A program made the translations under genes and the position numbers. DNA of 64,000 nt, from contig NZ_CP060007.1 of NCBI RefSeq assembly GCF_014168535.1, positions 1,612,001 to 1,676,000 of the forward strand, given 5' to 3'. Positions 43,137 to 53,050 of the stretch are shown here, in pieces. Source of the DNA: Lacibacter sediminis (GTDB lineage: Bacteria > Bacteroidota > Bacteroidia > Chitinophagales > Chitinophagaceae). Under the pieces are notes generated by a model, which was not told the DNA's origin, made no database searches, and saw only the letters and a list, made by a program, of their open reading frames with translations. The stretch's first letter is position 1. Every line of letters begins with the position of its first letter.

Positions 43137-44455
43137 ATGGGTTTAATCATATCAGCAAATCAAACTCCGGTTAAAAAATACAGATGGATCATTCTGTCGT
43201 TGGTTTTTTTGCGACGACGATTAATTATCTCGACCGGCAAGTGATCAGCTTGTTGAAAGATGATTACCTGGAACCATTGTTTGGCTGGACGGAAACTGAT
43301 TACGCCAACATTGTAATTGCCTTTCAGATTACCTATGCATTAGGTATGATCGGATCTGGATTTATCATTGATCGTATTGGTACAAAATTCGGCTATGCAT
43401 TAGCGTTGATCATTTGGAGTTTAGCAGCTATTGGTCATGCCTTTGCTGTATCTACCGGAGGATTTATGGCAGCAAGAGCTGTATTAGGTTTTAGTGAAGC
43501 AGGAAATTTTCCTGCAGCCATTAAGACAGTAGCAGAATGGTTTCCGAAAAAAGAGCGGGCATTGGCAGCAGGGATATTTAATTCGGGAACCAATATTGGT
43601 GCAATCATCGCTCCGTTATCTGTACCGCTCATAGCAGGTACATTAGGTTGGGAGTGGGCATTTATCATTACAGGTGCGATCGGTCTTATCTGGTTACTTT
43701 TTTGGTGGCTGTTTTACGATAGTCCGCAGAAGCATAAAAAAATATCAACCGAAGAATACAATTACATCCACAGTGATGATATCGAAGATGAACAATTTGA
43801 AGATGCTCCGGCAAAAGTTAAATGGTTGAAGCTGCTTGGCTATCGACAAACATGGGCCTTTGCATTGTTGAAGTTTTTTACTGATCCTGTATGGTGGTTT
43901 ATGCTTTTCTGGCTGCCTTCATTTTTAAATAAACAATACGGTATGACGAAACTTGCACTCGCATTTCCCATAGCTGTTGTGTATACCATTGCCATGTTTG
44001 GAAGTATTGCAGGTGGATGGCTATCCGGTTATTTCATCCATCGTGGCTGGCCATTATACAAAGCCCGCAGAACGGCCTTACTCATTTTTGCTTTATGTGC
44101 ATTGCCTATGCTCGCAGCACAATGGCTGGGTACGTTTCATTATTGGTATGCAGTATTGATCATCGGTTTAGCTGCATCTGCACACCAGGCATGGTCGGCA
44201 AATATTTTTACAACGGTGTCTGATATGTTTCCAAAGAAAGCTGTTGCATCGGTAGTAGGTATCGGTGGAATGATTGGTGCAATAGGCGGTATTCTTATTG
44301 CCAGAACAGCCGGCTTGTTATTGGATCATTACAAGGTGTTAGGCAAAATTGAAACGGGCTATTACATCATGTTTATTATTTGTGCATTCGCTTATATCAT
44401 CGCATGGTCGCTATTTAGTTTGCTTGTACCAAAGATGCCAAAGGTGAAAATTTAA
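43137..44455 (+). CDS. Hexuronate/sugar-acid MFS transporter (ACS family), apparent frameshift
   Basis: The intact part (from ~43204 to 44455) is ~420 aa of an ExuT-like anion:cation symporter: TTINYLDRQVISLL, ARAVLGFSEAGNFPAAIKTVAEWFPKKERA, GWEWAFIITGAIGLIW, and WSANIFTTVSDMFPKKAVASVVGIGGMIGA. The natural start is the ATG at 43137, whose first 20 codons (GLIISANQTPVKKYRWIILS) look right for this family, but it is in another frame. The frames meet at a run of seven Ts (43204-43210); eight Ts would restore LVFFATTINYLDRQ. It may be a homopolymer error, a real mutation or -1 slippage. The ATG at 43184 would otherwise lose the start of helix 1. Confidence 0.8.
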
Positions 44456-44467
44456 TTAATAATCATT

Positions 44468-45196
44468 ATGAATGTTGCATACACACATCGATCATTAAAC
44501 AGCGGCAGTATAAGATTCAGTCTATTCTTATTACTGTTTCTTTCGTTTGATGCAACTGCACAGAACAACAGTACGCAACGGGAAGGTTTAAAATCTGTGT
44601 TCAGCAATTATCAAGGAAAGCCATGGAATAATCAGCTGCAACAAATTCCCGGAAGAGTGCAGTGTGAGTTTTACGATTTAGGTGGAGAAGGGATTGCCTA
44701 CCATGATAAGGATACAATGAATAACGGCAGCGGAAACTTAAATCCTGCAAACGGCACGTTCCTCAATGAATTCAGAATGAAAGAAGCGGTTGATATTTCC
44801 TATACCAAAGCAAGGGATATTGATAACAGTCCCTATAATCTTGTTGAACCTTTAATAGGAGAGTTGTATGCAGGTTGGACAAAGCCCGGTGAGTGGATCA
44901 ATTACAGCATCAACGTAACTGAATCAGGAACCTATACAATCGGCATCATGTATACTGCAAGTGGTGATGGAAGTATCTCGTTACTGATTGATGGAAAAGA
45001 AAAGATTGCTGAAGTAGTTATTCCTTCAACAAGAAACGACAGGGAAACAATTGCATGGCGACAATGGCATCATTGGAACAGGATCGATCAATTGGCAACC
45101 ATTCAACTGAAAAAAGGTGTTCATGTGCTTACACTTAAAACATTAACGAATGGCAATATGAACTACGACTATCTCGATTTCAAACTGAGTCAGTAA
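44468..45196 (+). CDS. Secreted carbohydrate-binding (CBM6-like) protein
   Basis: 242 aa with a signal peptide (FLLLFLSFDATAQ). The mature protein is a beta-jelly roll: VQCEFYDLGGEGIAYHDKD, VDISYTKARDID, AGWTKPGEWINYSINV, GTYTIGIMYTASGDGSISLLIDG and VLTLKTLTNGNMNYDYLDF. This is the typical ending of CBM6 modules found in beta-agarases, xylanases and glucanases. There is no catalytic domain, so it acts as a free binding protein. Confidence 0.82.
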   Translation: MNVAYTHRSLNSGSIRFSLFLLLFLSFDATAQNNSTQREGLKSVFSNYQGKPWNNQLQQIPGRVQCEFYDLGGEGIAYHDKDTMNNGSGNLNPANGTFLNEFRMKEAVDISYTKARDIDNSPYNLVEPLIGELYAGWTKPGEWINYSINVTESGTYTIGIMYTASGDGSISLLIDGKEKIAEVVIPSTRNDRETIAWRQWHHWNRIDQLATIQLKKGVHVLTLKTLTNGNMNYDYLDFKLSQ

Positions 45197-45229
45197 ATGA
45201 TTTTTTAATAAAAATTAATCGTATAAAGT

Positions 45230-46591
45230 ATGTATATAAAAAGAGTAATAGTGAGTTTGTTGTTAACCATCATTTCCTGTGCCGCTTCATCTCAGGCAAA
45301 ATGGGAATCACTTTTTAACGGGAAAGATTTTACCGGATGGAGAAAGCTGAATGGCACAGCAGAGTACAGTATAAAGGATGGAACTATTATCGGCACTTCT
45401 AAATCGAAAACTCCGAATACATTTTTAGCAACCGAAAAGCTGTATGATGATTTTATTTTGGAGCTGGAATATAAGGTGGAAGATGGCTTAAACTCCGGTA
45501 TTCAATTCCGGAGTGCCAGCAACAGTTCGTTTAAGAATGGTCGGGTACACGGTTATCAATTTGAAATCGATCCGTCAGCAAGAGCATGGAGCGGCGGTAT
45601 TTATGATGAAGCAAGAAGAGGATGGTTGTATACGATGGAAAAAAATCCGGCTGCTAAAACTGCATATAAAAACAACGGATGGAATCATGTGCGTATTGAA
45701 GCAATTGGAAACACCGTTCGTACATGGCTGAATGGAATCGCATGTGCAAGTATACTCGATGATCTGGTTGATGCAAGATCAGGCTTCATTGCGTTGCAGG
45801 TGCATGAAATTTATAAGCCGGAAGATGAAGGCAAAACCATTCAATGGAAAAATATCCGCATCTGCACAACTGATTTAGCGAAAGTGCGTAACCCGATCAA
45901 TAATAAAATAGTTCAAGTGAATTGTAATGATAATACCATCTCTCCGGCAGAAGCGAAAGAAGGCTGGATACTTTTATTTGATGGCAAAACAACCAATGGG
46001 TGGAGAGGCGCTAAACTCACCAGCTTTCCTGAGAAAGGTTGGGTGATTGAAAACGGTTTATTGAAAGTGGTAAGCTCCAACGGAGCAGAATCAACAAATG
46101 GCGGCGATATTGTTACAATCAATAAGTATAAAAACTTTGAATTAACAGTCGACTTTAAAATCACCACCGGTGCTAACAGCGGCATCAAATACTTTGTTGA
46201 TACAGACCTTAACAAAGGCGAAGGTTCTTCCATTGGTTGTGAGTTTCAGATACTGGATGATCAGGTACATTCCGATGCAAAGCTTGGTGTAGCAGGTAAC
46301 CGCATGTTGGGATCATTGTATGATCTTATTCCTGCACCATCAGATAAATTCTTTCGTAAGTCTGATTTTAATACTGCCCGTATTATTGTGAAAGGCAACA
46401 AGGTTACTCATTATCTCAACGATAAAATAACAGTGGAGTATGAACGTGGTACACAACTGTGGAAAGCATTGGTGGCTTACAGCAAGTATGCAAAGTATCC
46501 GGGCTTTGGAGAATTAGAAGAAGGACATATTCTGTTGCAGGATCATGGAAACGAAGTGCAATTCAAAAATATCAAGATCAAAATACTATAA
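45230..46591 (+). CDS. Tandem DUF1080 (3-keto-disaccharide hydrolase) protein
   Basis: 453 aa with a signal peptide ([14 protein letters not shown]). Two DUF1080 domains in a row: [17 protein letters not shown] at the start of domain 1, and [15 protein letters not shown] at the start of domain 2 (~residue 245). Each has the concanavalin-like core LNSGIQFRS or [10 protein letters not shown]. Family members hydrolyse 3-keto-glycosides formed by oxidation of the sugar C3, outside the cytoplasm. The partner dehydrogenase would have to supply the 3-keto group. Confidence 0.9.
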   Translation: MYIKRVIVSLLLTIISCAASSQAKWESLFNGKDFTGWRKLNGTAEYSIKDGTIIGTSKSKTPNTFLATEKLYDDFILELEYKVEDGLNSGIQFRSASNSSFKNGRVHGYQFEIDPSARAWSGGIYDEARRGWLYTMEKNPAAKTAYKNNGWNHVRIEAIGNTVRTWLNGIACASILDDLVDARSGFIALQVHEIYKPEDEGKTIQWKNIRICTTDLAKVRNPINNKIVQVNCNDNTISPAEAKEGWILLFDGKTTNGWRGAKLTSFPEKGWVIENGLLKVVSSNGAESTNGGDIVTINKYKNFELTVDFKITTGANSGIKYFVDTDLNKGEGSSIGCEFQILDDQVHSDAKLGVAGNRMLGSLYDLIPAPSDKFFRKSDFNTARIIVKGNKVTHYLNDKITVEYERGTQLWKALVAYSKYAKYPGFGELEEGHILLQDHGNEVQFKNIKIKIL

Positions 46592-46651
46592 ACGAATGCT
46601 ACTGATATTTCTCAGTAACAGATTTATTTCATCATCAACTAAATAACAATC

Positions 46652-47842
46652 ATGACAAACCAGTTTCAAAAAGTTGCAACATCCGTTCGGAATGTGTTTT
46701 GCAGAATACTGCCATTGCTGTTCGTTGCAATGATTCTTTTATCCTGCAAAAAGAAATCAAGTGGACCAGCGCCTGTAGTAGTTACTCCACCAGTTGTAAC
46801 GCCAATACCCCCGATCAATACAAATTCAACTACAGCCAAAGAGATCATTGAAGACATGGCTGCTGGTTTTAACCTTGGGAATACGTTTGAAAACGGGATC
46901 AATTCATCATCGCCTGCAACGAATAAACAAATTATCGACTTGTATTACAGTGCCGGTATGCGGCATGTACGTATCCCTATTACCTGGGTGCAGGGATTCA
47001 GCAGTAATCTTGCTGATGCGAATGGAAATGTGAACGTTTCGCATCCACGACTTCTTGAATTGAAGGAGATCGTTGATTATGCGTTGGCAAAAAAAATGTA
47101 TGTTGTCATCAATACACATCATGAACATTGGTTGAAAGATAACTATGATGGCTCTGCCGCATTCGATACAAAATTTGCAACCTTATGGAACGGCATTGCA
47201 ACTTTTTTTAAAGACTATCCAAAGCAATTGTTGTTTGAAGTACTTAACGAACCGGAAGGAGCAATGGGTCAATGGAGTGGCACCGGTTATCCATTGCCAA
47301 CAAACGCACAGGCAATTGACTATACAAGAAAAATAAATAAAGTAGGTTATGATGCCATTCGTGCAACAGGTGGCAACAATATAACCCGTCTCGTTATGGT
47401 TTCACCAAACGGACAAGGTAACCAGGGTATGATTGAAGAAGTGTATCCAACAAAAGCAAGTTTGCCGGGAGCTGGTAACGATGCATACCTTGCTATACAA
47501 GTGCATACGTATGATCCATGGGCATTCTGCGGACAAACAGGTAGCAATGCAGCATGGCCCGGAAGCGCAAGTATTGAAAATGCAATTAAGAAAGTAGGTG
47601 TTCATTCAAAACTGATTGATGTGCCCATTAACTACGGTGAGTTTGGAGTTGGACGCCAATCAAATACTGGTGAACGGAATACAGATCTCGTTCGTGGATA
47701 TTATAAACTGTTTAGAGTTACCTGCAAGGCAGAAAAAATGTCGTTCACTCCATGGGACGACAGAGGTTGGTTTGGACTTATTTACAAAAGCGGAACAGAC
47801 TATTTGTTTTCAAACAATATCGTGCCATCAATGATGCAATAA
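46652..47842 (+). CDS. GH5-family glycoside hydrolase 2, lipoprotein endoglucanase
   Basis: 396 aa. Lipoprotein signal (MILLSCKKK) and a Pro/Val-rich linker (PVVVTPPVVTPIPP) place it on the cell surface. The barrel has AGFNLGNTFE, MRHVRIPITW, VINTHHEHW, the acid/base FEVLNEPEG (Glu200) and the nucleophile NYGEFGVG (Glu330). This is the GH5 endo-beta-1,4-glucanase-type layout. It differs from the GH5 at 40906 in motif and position, so the two may act outside and inside the outer membrane. Convergent with the gene at 47847. Confidence 0.93.
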   Translation: MTNQFQKVATSVRNVFCRILPLLFVAMILLSCKKKSSGPAPVVVTPPVVTPIPPINTNSTTAKEIIEDMAAGFNLGNTFENGINSSSPATNKQIIDLYYSAGMRHVRIPITWVQGFSSNLADANGNVNVSHPRLLELKEIVDYALAKKMYVVINTHHEHWLKDNYDGSAAFDTKFATLWNGIATFFKDYPKQLLFEVLNEPEGAMGQWSGTGYPLPTNAQAIDYTRKINKVGYDAIRATGGNNITRLVMVSPNGQGNQGMIEEVYPTKASLPGAGNDAYLAIQVHTYDPWAFCGQTGSNAAWPGSASIENAIKKVGVHSKLIDVPINYGEFGVGRQSNTGERNTDLVRGYYKLFRVTCKAEKMSFTPWDDRGWFGLIYKSGTDYLFSNNIVPSMMQ

Positions 47843-47846
47843 GAAA

Positions 47847-48845
47847 TCATTTGTTCATCCGAACCCTGATTTGAAAAGCCATACAGGGATTTTTTACAGT
47901 GAGCTGATAAATGTCTGCTGTAGAAAATCCCTCTTTTTGTAATTGAGGAATTAAATGTGTTTGAATGGCGTCATAGGGTCTGATAGCTGCACCTCGTGGA
48001 AACGAATTGCCGTCGTGTGAAAGCAATACTTTATGGAGTACATTTTTTGATTTGAATTCTTTCAGGATACGCACATAATTGCCGATGGTTGATTCTTTCA
48101 CACCATCCAATGATATCCAGGCACCACTTGCTGCAGTTTCAATAAGAAAATTCATATCGGTTGAAAGATTGGCATGTGCCCATATCCATGCACTTGGGTG
48201 CAACTGATATTTCTTTAACAACTCCAGTTGTTTTTTTGCTGCTGCAATATTGTTACCTGTATGCACCTGCAATGTTAGTCCTGTTGCTTTGTGCGTAAGC
48301 AAACCAGCAGCAAACAGTTTGATGTCAATGGCCGATGGTTCTCCATCATCAAACGCAAGTTTAATAAAGCCGGGTTTTATTGTTGTACTGTCAATTCCAT
48401 TTTTGAATTCATTGATCCAGATGTTAGCAATTTCTTCTTCACTCATGCTAAATGCAAAGGCCGGAACATACTTGTCATTTGCTGCGCCATAGAAACCTGT
48501 ATTGGTAATGATGTTGATGCCACTTAATAGTGAGAGGGTTTGCAGCTTTTTTACATCTCTTCCGAAGTATGCTCCTGTACAATCAAAAATAGATTGTACT
48601 CCCTGCAATTTTATTTTTTTAAGATAAGGTAATACCTGGTTAAAAAGTGCAGCGCTGTCATAACCGGCTACCGCAGCAGGTGCTGCTCCAAAATTCGAAA
48701 AAAGATGTTCGTGTGTAAGTGCAACGCCGAGTTTACTGCTGTGGATTTTTCCTGTTGCCGAGTACACATAACCGGTTTTCTTTTGAAGAGGATTAAACGA
48801 GCTTAGCAAAAGAAAAAAGAAAGATATGATCAATGCTGCTCTCAT
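47847..48845 (-). CDS. Phosphotriesterase-like amidohydrolase, exported
   Basis: 332 aa with a signal peptide (ALIISFFFLLLSSFNP). The metal ligands of the PTE family are visible: THEHLF (HxH), FIKLAFDDGE (carbamylated Lys), TLQVHTGNN (His), WIWAHANLS (His) and LLSHDGN (Asp). So it should bind a binuclear metal centre. True substrates of such relatives are often lactones or phosphoesters; it cannot be fixed here. It ends 5 nt from the convergent GH5 gene. Confidence 0.85.
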   Translation of the reverse strand: MRAALIISFFFLLLSSFNPLQKKTGYVYSATGKIHSSKLGVALTHEHLFSNFGAAPAAVAGYDSAALFNQVLPYLKKIKLQGVQSIFDCTGAYFGRDVKKLQTLSLLSGINIITNTGFYGAANDKYVPAFAFSMSEEEIANIWINEFKNGIDSTTIKPGFIKLAFDDGEPSAIDIKLFAAGLLTHKATGLTLQVHTGNNIAAAKKQLELLKKYQLHPSAWIWAHANLSTDMNFLIETAASGAWISLDGVKESTIGNYVRILKEFKSKNVLHKVLLSHDGNSFPRGAAIRPYDAIQTHLIPQLQKEGFSTADIYQLTVKNPCMAFQIRVRMNK

Positions 48846-48886
48846 TTGCGTTGAAGTTTTAATTTTTCTGAATACAGTTCAAAGGT

Positions 48887-49540
48887 TTACTCATCACGTA
48901 AAACCTTGATGTCTTTGATTAACTGCTCAATTTCTAATTGAAGTGTACCATTGTAAATACCTCTGATGCGTTTGGTCTTGTCAATAAGTAGTACATGTTC
49001 TGTATGAAGAAACTCAGAACTGTCTTTGGTAAAGCCAAGGTCTTCTTCTGCAAAGTAAGATCGCCTTGCCAGATTGTATATCTCAGCTTTGTTTCCGGTA
49101 AGTAAATGCCAGTTTGATGAAGTGATCTTATTCTGTTCAGCAAATTCTTTTAGTCTATTTACACTGTCGATCCACGGAGTCACACTGTAAGAAAGAATAA
49201 CAAGGTTATTATCAGTGGCATATTCTTTTTCTACCATCTTCATGTGTTTGGTCATCACCGGGCAAATGCTGGCGCAGCGTGTAAAGATGAAATTGGCCAC
49301 ATGAATTTTTTCATCAACTGTTTGCTCTGTTATGTTGTTCCCTAATTGATTGGTAAACGAGAAGCTGTCAATGGTATGTGGAATTGTTTTCGTCACATCT
49401 TCACCTGCAGCTAAAAACACAGGTGTAAAATCAGGACTGTTGTAATAGGGGAGCTGTTCTTTGGGTTGTTTTGGTGAGCAAGCCAAAGAGCAAACGATCA
49501 ATACGTATAAACTAATTTTTAAAAATACTGTCTGATACAT
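48887..49540 (-). CDS. SCO1/SenC-family lipoprotein
   Basis: 217 aa. Lipoprotein signal (YVLIVCSLACSPK). The thioredoxin-like domain has the copper/thiol motif FTRCASICPVM (CxxxC) and the His of EFLHTEHVLLIDK. SCO proteins deliver copper to CuA of cytochrome oxidase or act as thiol reductases. The start overlaps the end of the YwqK gene by 29 nt, which suggests translational coupling. Confidence 0.9.
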   Translation of the reverse strand: MYQTVFLKISLYVLIVCSLACSPKQPKEQLPYYNSPDFTPVFLAAGEDVTKTIPHTIDSFSFTNQLGNNITEQTVDEKIHVANFIFTRCASICPVMTKHMKMVEKEYATDNNLVILSYSVTPWIDSVNRLKEFAEQNKITSSNWHLLTGNKAEIYNLARRSYFAEEDLGFTKDSSEFLHTEHVLLIDKTKRIRGIYNGTLQLEIEQLIKDIKVLRDE

Positions 49541-50117
49541 TCATGCAATTTTTTGTACCCAGTAATCCATATCGTCTTCCTTGCTTAATAATATAATTGG
49601 CTTTTATCTTTCCGTTATCGTACCACCATCGTTGACTTCCTTCTTCATACCCTTTAAGATAATTCATTTCTTTCACCAGCAATCCATCGCTCGACCATTC
49701 ACGGCAAGTGCCTTCGTATTCATCATTTGCAAAAATATAATGCGTTTGTTTGTTTCCATTGGGCCACCATGTTTCGAGCACGCCGGTTTTTTTACCGTTT
49801 TCAAAACTTCGTTGTTCGTATAATTTTCGGTCGGGGTAATACTTTACCCAACGGCCATGTTCTTTTCCATTCAGGTAAGAAGCGCTTGCAGCGGTGTCTG
49901 TAGTTGAGGGGTATAGCGAAAAGATCACTCCGCTGAATAGTTGATCATTAAAATAAATGATGCCGTTCTTATTTGAGATGCGGGCATCATTCATATTCAG
50001 AACAAGGCTGGAAGTAGTTTTTGCTTCTTTCTTCTCCGGCTTTGAGCAACCAAACAAAATCATGATCAGGCAAAGTAAGTTGATCTTACTGTGTAACTGT
50101 GCCAGGCGTTCCATAAT
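49512..50117 (-). CDS. YwqK/MORN-repeat lipoprotein
   Basis: The ATG at 50117 (fifth codon of the open frame) gives ~201 aa with a lipoprotein signal (LIMILFGCSKP). MORN-type repeats follow: ASYLNGKEHGRWVKYYPDRKL, SFENGKKTGVLETWWPNGNK, MNYLKGYEEGSQRWWYDNGK. The C-terminal GLLGTKNCMNV tail is a short Cys segment. It overlaps both the YHYH gene upstream and the SCO gene downstream, so the three form a unit. The role is unknown; copper handling is suggested by the neighbours. Confidence 0.85.
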   Translation of the reverse strand: MMERLAQLHSKINLLCLIMILFGCSKPEKKEAKTTSSLVLNMNDARISNKNGIIYFNDQLFSGVIFSLYPSTTDTAASASYLNGKEHGRWVKYYPDRKLYEQRSFENGKKTGVLETWWPNGNKQTHYIFANDEYEGTCREWSSDGLLVKEMNYLKGYEEGSQRWWYDNGKIKANYIIKQGRRYGLLGTKNCMNVSDSIFKN

Positions 50118-50850
50118 ATCCACTACCATTTATATAAGGATCTGTATTGGTGATGTGATAATGATAAATGCCATTCGGATAATCAGCTGTTGCATGGGTA
50201 TGTCCGTGATAAGCATCCAGCATTGCATTTGTTACAGCTGCGCCATTTTCTTCGGGGCCATATACCGGAAATCCATCAAGCAAGAAACCCATTAACGAAG
50301 ATTTAGTTGCCTTTACAGTAGTAAGGTAAAGTGGTTCTACATGATAATGATAGCGACCGGTTGCAGTCGGGTGTCCCCAATATTGATCAAAACTCATCAC
50401 TTCGTTGGTAAGTGGCTGGGCCGGACCTGCATACTGATTGTATAGAGGAATGCCATTTACCGCAACTCCCATTGCACCCAATGGTGTGGCAGCATGTGTT
50501 GATGCCACAGTTGGATTAAGCGGAATTTTGAACGTATAGTTTTGTGTAATAATTGAATTTGGATTTTTTGTAAATGTGTTGCCGCCAAAAGTAGTGCCGC
50601 TGAATGTTTCGTACAACGCATTGCCGTTGGGGTAATACACACTTTTATGATCGGGGTTGCCATTTGTTTTAATGGTGATGAATGTGCCATCGGATGTAAT
50701 ACTTGTTGCACCATATATTTTTAAATAAACTGCGGGTACGGTGTTGGTATTACCACTGCCATTATCAGTGTTGTTATCTTTTTTACAGGAGAGGTTAATG
50801 ATGGAAGTGATTGATAGAAAGAGCAATGAAAGGAAAGACATTTGTTTCAT
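50086..50850 (-). CDS. YHYH domain lipoprotein
   Basis: 254 aa with a lipoprotein signal (SITSIINLSCKKD). The domain carries two YHYH motifs, in ATGRYHYHVEPL and NGIYHYHITNTD, and a third His cluster (DAYHGHTHA). This is the YHYH family, whose biochemical role is not known to me; the His pairs suggest metal binding. It is first in the minus-strand unit with YwqK and SCO1. Confidence 0.9.
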   Translation of the reverse strand: MKQMSFLSLLFLSITSIINLSCKKDNNTDNGSGNTNTVPAVYLKIYGATSITSDGTFITIKTNGNPDHKSVYYPNGNALYETFSGTTFGGNTFTKNPNSIITQNYTFKIPLNPTVASTHAATPLGAMGVAVNGIPLYNQYAGPAQPLTNEVMSFDQYWGHPTATGRYHYHVEPLYLTTVKATKSSLMGFLLDGFPVYGPEENGAAVTNAMLDAYHGHTHATADYPNGIYHYHITNTDPYINGSGYYGTPGTVTQ

Positions 50851-51139
50851 ACAGATCTGTTTGGGCTTTTCGACTTACAACTTGTGAAGTAGTTTAACCC
50901 ACACCAGAATGAATGTACTTATTTGCGTCTTTTTTGCCGAAAATAATAACGACAAGGTTGTCGTAAAATAGTTTGTATGTTTTGCTGATGTTGATACTTT
51001 TGAGGACGGTTTCAGCCGTAAAACCGGTGCTTTTCAGCCAAGTCGTTTAATATCTCTATTTTTAAACCGTTAATGCCTGCTGATTCACTTTTATTGATTG
51101 CTGTGCAGGTTGTTTGAATGATAATGATTGAACTGCTGG

Positions 51140-51727
51140 ATGAAATTCTTTGACGAAATAGAATTAATGGAGCGATTGCAACAAGGCGATCAACAGGCCT
51201 TTCTTGCTTTGTATGATCGTTATCATTCACTGGTGTACAATTGGGTACTTAAGCTGGTGAAAGTGCCTGAATTAGCCGAAGATATTGTGCAGGAAGTCTT
51301 CATTAAGATCTGGCAAATCAGGGAACGCATTAATCCTCAACAATCATTTCCCGCCTTTTTATATAAGATAAGCCGCAACAAAGCCTTTGCGCTATTGAAG
51401 AAAATTGCCACCGATGATACGCTGCGCAGCACTGTTATGGCTGAGCTTGGCAGTAATGCAGAATCTGCCGAAAACCGTTTACTCTGGCAACAGTACCAGA
51501 CCTTGCTGAACCATGCAGTGGAGCAATTACCTGTTCAGCGAAAGAAAGTGTTTAAACTATGCCGGCAGGAAGGTATGAGTTACGAGGAAGTGGCGGCAGA
51601 ACTGGGCATTTCCCGAAATACGGTTAAGGAACACATGGTGATGGCGATGAAGAACATCCGGGAGTATTTTTCGCAACACGGGGATATGTCGTTACTCTTT
51701 CTATTCCTGCTGACACAGAAGCCCTGA
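51140..51727 (+). CDS. ECF RNA polymerase sigma factor (FecI-like)
   Basis: The ATG at 51140 gives 195 aa; the TTG at 51128 is less likely. Region 2 has FLALYDRYHSLVYNWVLKLV and AEDIVQEVFIKIW; region 4 has LPVQRKKVFKLCRQEGMSYEEVAAELGISRNTVKEHM. It belongs to the Bacteroidota ECF type paired with FecR and SusC/TonB-dependent genes. It is expected to drive the locus at 53143 once released by the FecR-like protein. The 289-bp stretch upstream (50851-51139) shows nothing else I can name. Confidence 0.94.
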   Translation: MKFFDEIELMERLQQGDQQAFLALYDRYHSLVYNWVLKLVKVPELAEDIVQEVFIKIWQIRERINPQQSFPAFLYKISRNKAFALLKKIATDDTLRSTVMAELGSNAESAENRLLWQQYQTLLNHAVEQLPVQRKKVFKLCRQEGMSYEEVAAELGISRNTVKEHMVMAMKNIREYFSQHGDMSLLFLFLLTQKP

Positions 51728-51812
51728 AAAATTTTTATTTTTCTTTTTTTTAACCCACCCTTTTTTTTAATTCAACGATATATACTAGGAAGCGAGCTGC
51801 TTTTTTGCCATT

Positions 51813-53009
51813 ATGAATAAAGAAACCGGATATTACCAACGTTTAATTAAACGCTATATCGATAACAACTGCACTCCGCAGGAAGCAACTGAGTTATTCG
51901 ATTATTTGCAGCAATCTTCTTCTAATCGTGTGCTGTTACAGGAAATGAAAGACCTGTACAATGCCGGAGCAGGCGATATCCAAACAATTACAAAAGCAGA
52001 GTGGAGTCAACGTGTTCGCAACGAGTTACTGCAGCATATTCAAACAGAAACAACCGTTATTCCTCTCTATAAACGCTGGTTACCGCAGGTTGCTGCCGCA
52101 GCGATCATTCTTATTGGTGCCACCATTTTCTTTCAATATTTCAATAAGTCTTCTGCAACGAATGATACAGTTGCTGTAAAACCTATTACTACTGCTCCTG
52201 CAAAGGAAGTGTTGCCGGGAACCGATAAAGCCATTCTTACATTGGCCGATGGTACAGTGATTGTGCTCGACAGTGCAAAAACAGGCAGTATTGCCGCACA
52301 AGGCGGTACTGTGTTGAAAAATAAAAACGGATTAATCGTGTATGATGCTTCAAGTAATGCAGCATCAACAGGCGAAATTGCTTTCAATACTATTTCAACA
52401 CCCAAAGGTGGTCAGTACCAGGTGGTGCTGCCCGATGGAAGTAAAGCATGGCTCAACGCTGCTTCTTCACTTCGTTTCCCAACTGCATTCACTGGCTCAA
52501 CACGTACTGTTGAATTAACCGGTGAAGGTTATTTTGAAATTGCGAAGAATGAAAAAATGCCGTTTCATGTAAAAGCAAATAACGTAGATGTAGAAGTGTT
52601 AGGCACACACTTTAATATCATGGCTTATGGAAACGAAGCTGCCACACGCACAACATTATTAGAAGGATCTGTGAAACTAAACAGCGGTTCATCTTCCGGT
52701 TATTTAAAACCGGGACAGCAGGCTGATGTCAATTCAACAGGAGTCATGAAAGTTGGACCCGGCAATGTTGATGAAGCAGTTGCGTGGAAAAACGGAAATT
52801 TCTATTTCGACAATACAAGTTTAACCACCATCATGCGCCAGTTTGAACGTTGGTATAATATTGATGTGAATTATGAAGGTGTAGAGAAGAAGCGTTTTTT
52901 TTCTGTTGAAATGTCGAGGAATATGAGTTTGTCGCAGGTATTGAAATTGCTGGATGCAGCAGATATACAATTCAAAATTGACCAAAATAGATTATCAGTT
53001 ATTTACTAA
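51813..53009 (+). CDS. FecR-family anti-sigma factor
   Basis: 398 aa. The N-terminal cytoplasmic part (LIKRYIDNNCTPQEATELFDYLQQ) binds sigma; one TM helix follows (~93-112, LPQVAAAAIILIGATIFFQYF); the periplasmic FecR domain has AFNTISTPKGGQYQVVLPDGSKAWLNAASSL and VEVLGTHFNIMAY; the C-terminal DUF4974 has FDNTSLTTIMRQFERWYNIDV. It receives the signal from the STN domain of the SusC at 53143. The sigma gene ends 85 nt upstream. Confidence 0.95.
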   Translation: MNKETGYYQRLIKRYIDNNCTPQEATELFDYLQQSSSNRVLLQEMKDLYNAGAGDIQTITKAEWSQRVRNELLQHIQTETTVIPLYKRWLPQVAAAAIILIGATIFFQYFNKSSATNDTVAVKPITTAPAKEVLPGTDKAILTLADGTVIVLDSAKTGSIAAQGGTVLKNKNGLIVYDASSNAASTGEIAFNTISTPKGGQYQVVLPDGSKAWLNAASSLRFPTAFTGSTRTVELTGEGYFEIAKNEKMPFHVKANNVDVEVLGTHFNIMAYGNEAATRTTLLEGSVKLNSGSSSGYLKPGQQADVNSTGVMKVGPGNVDEAVAWKNGNFYFDNTSLTTIMRQFERWYNIDVNYEGVEKKRFFSVEMSRNMSLSQVLKLLDAADIQFKIDQNRLSVIY

Positions 53010-53050
53010 CTGCAACTCAGTATAAAAACGGGAGTGGATACATAAAAAAA

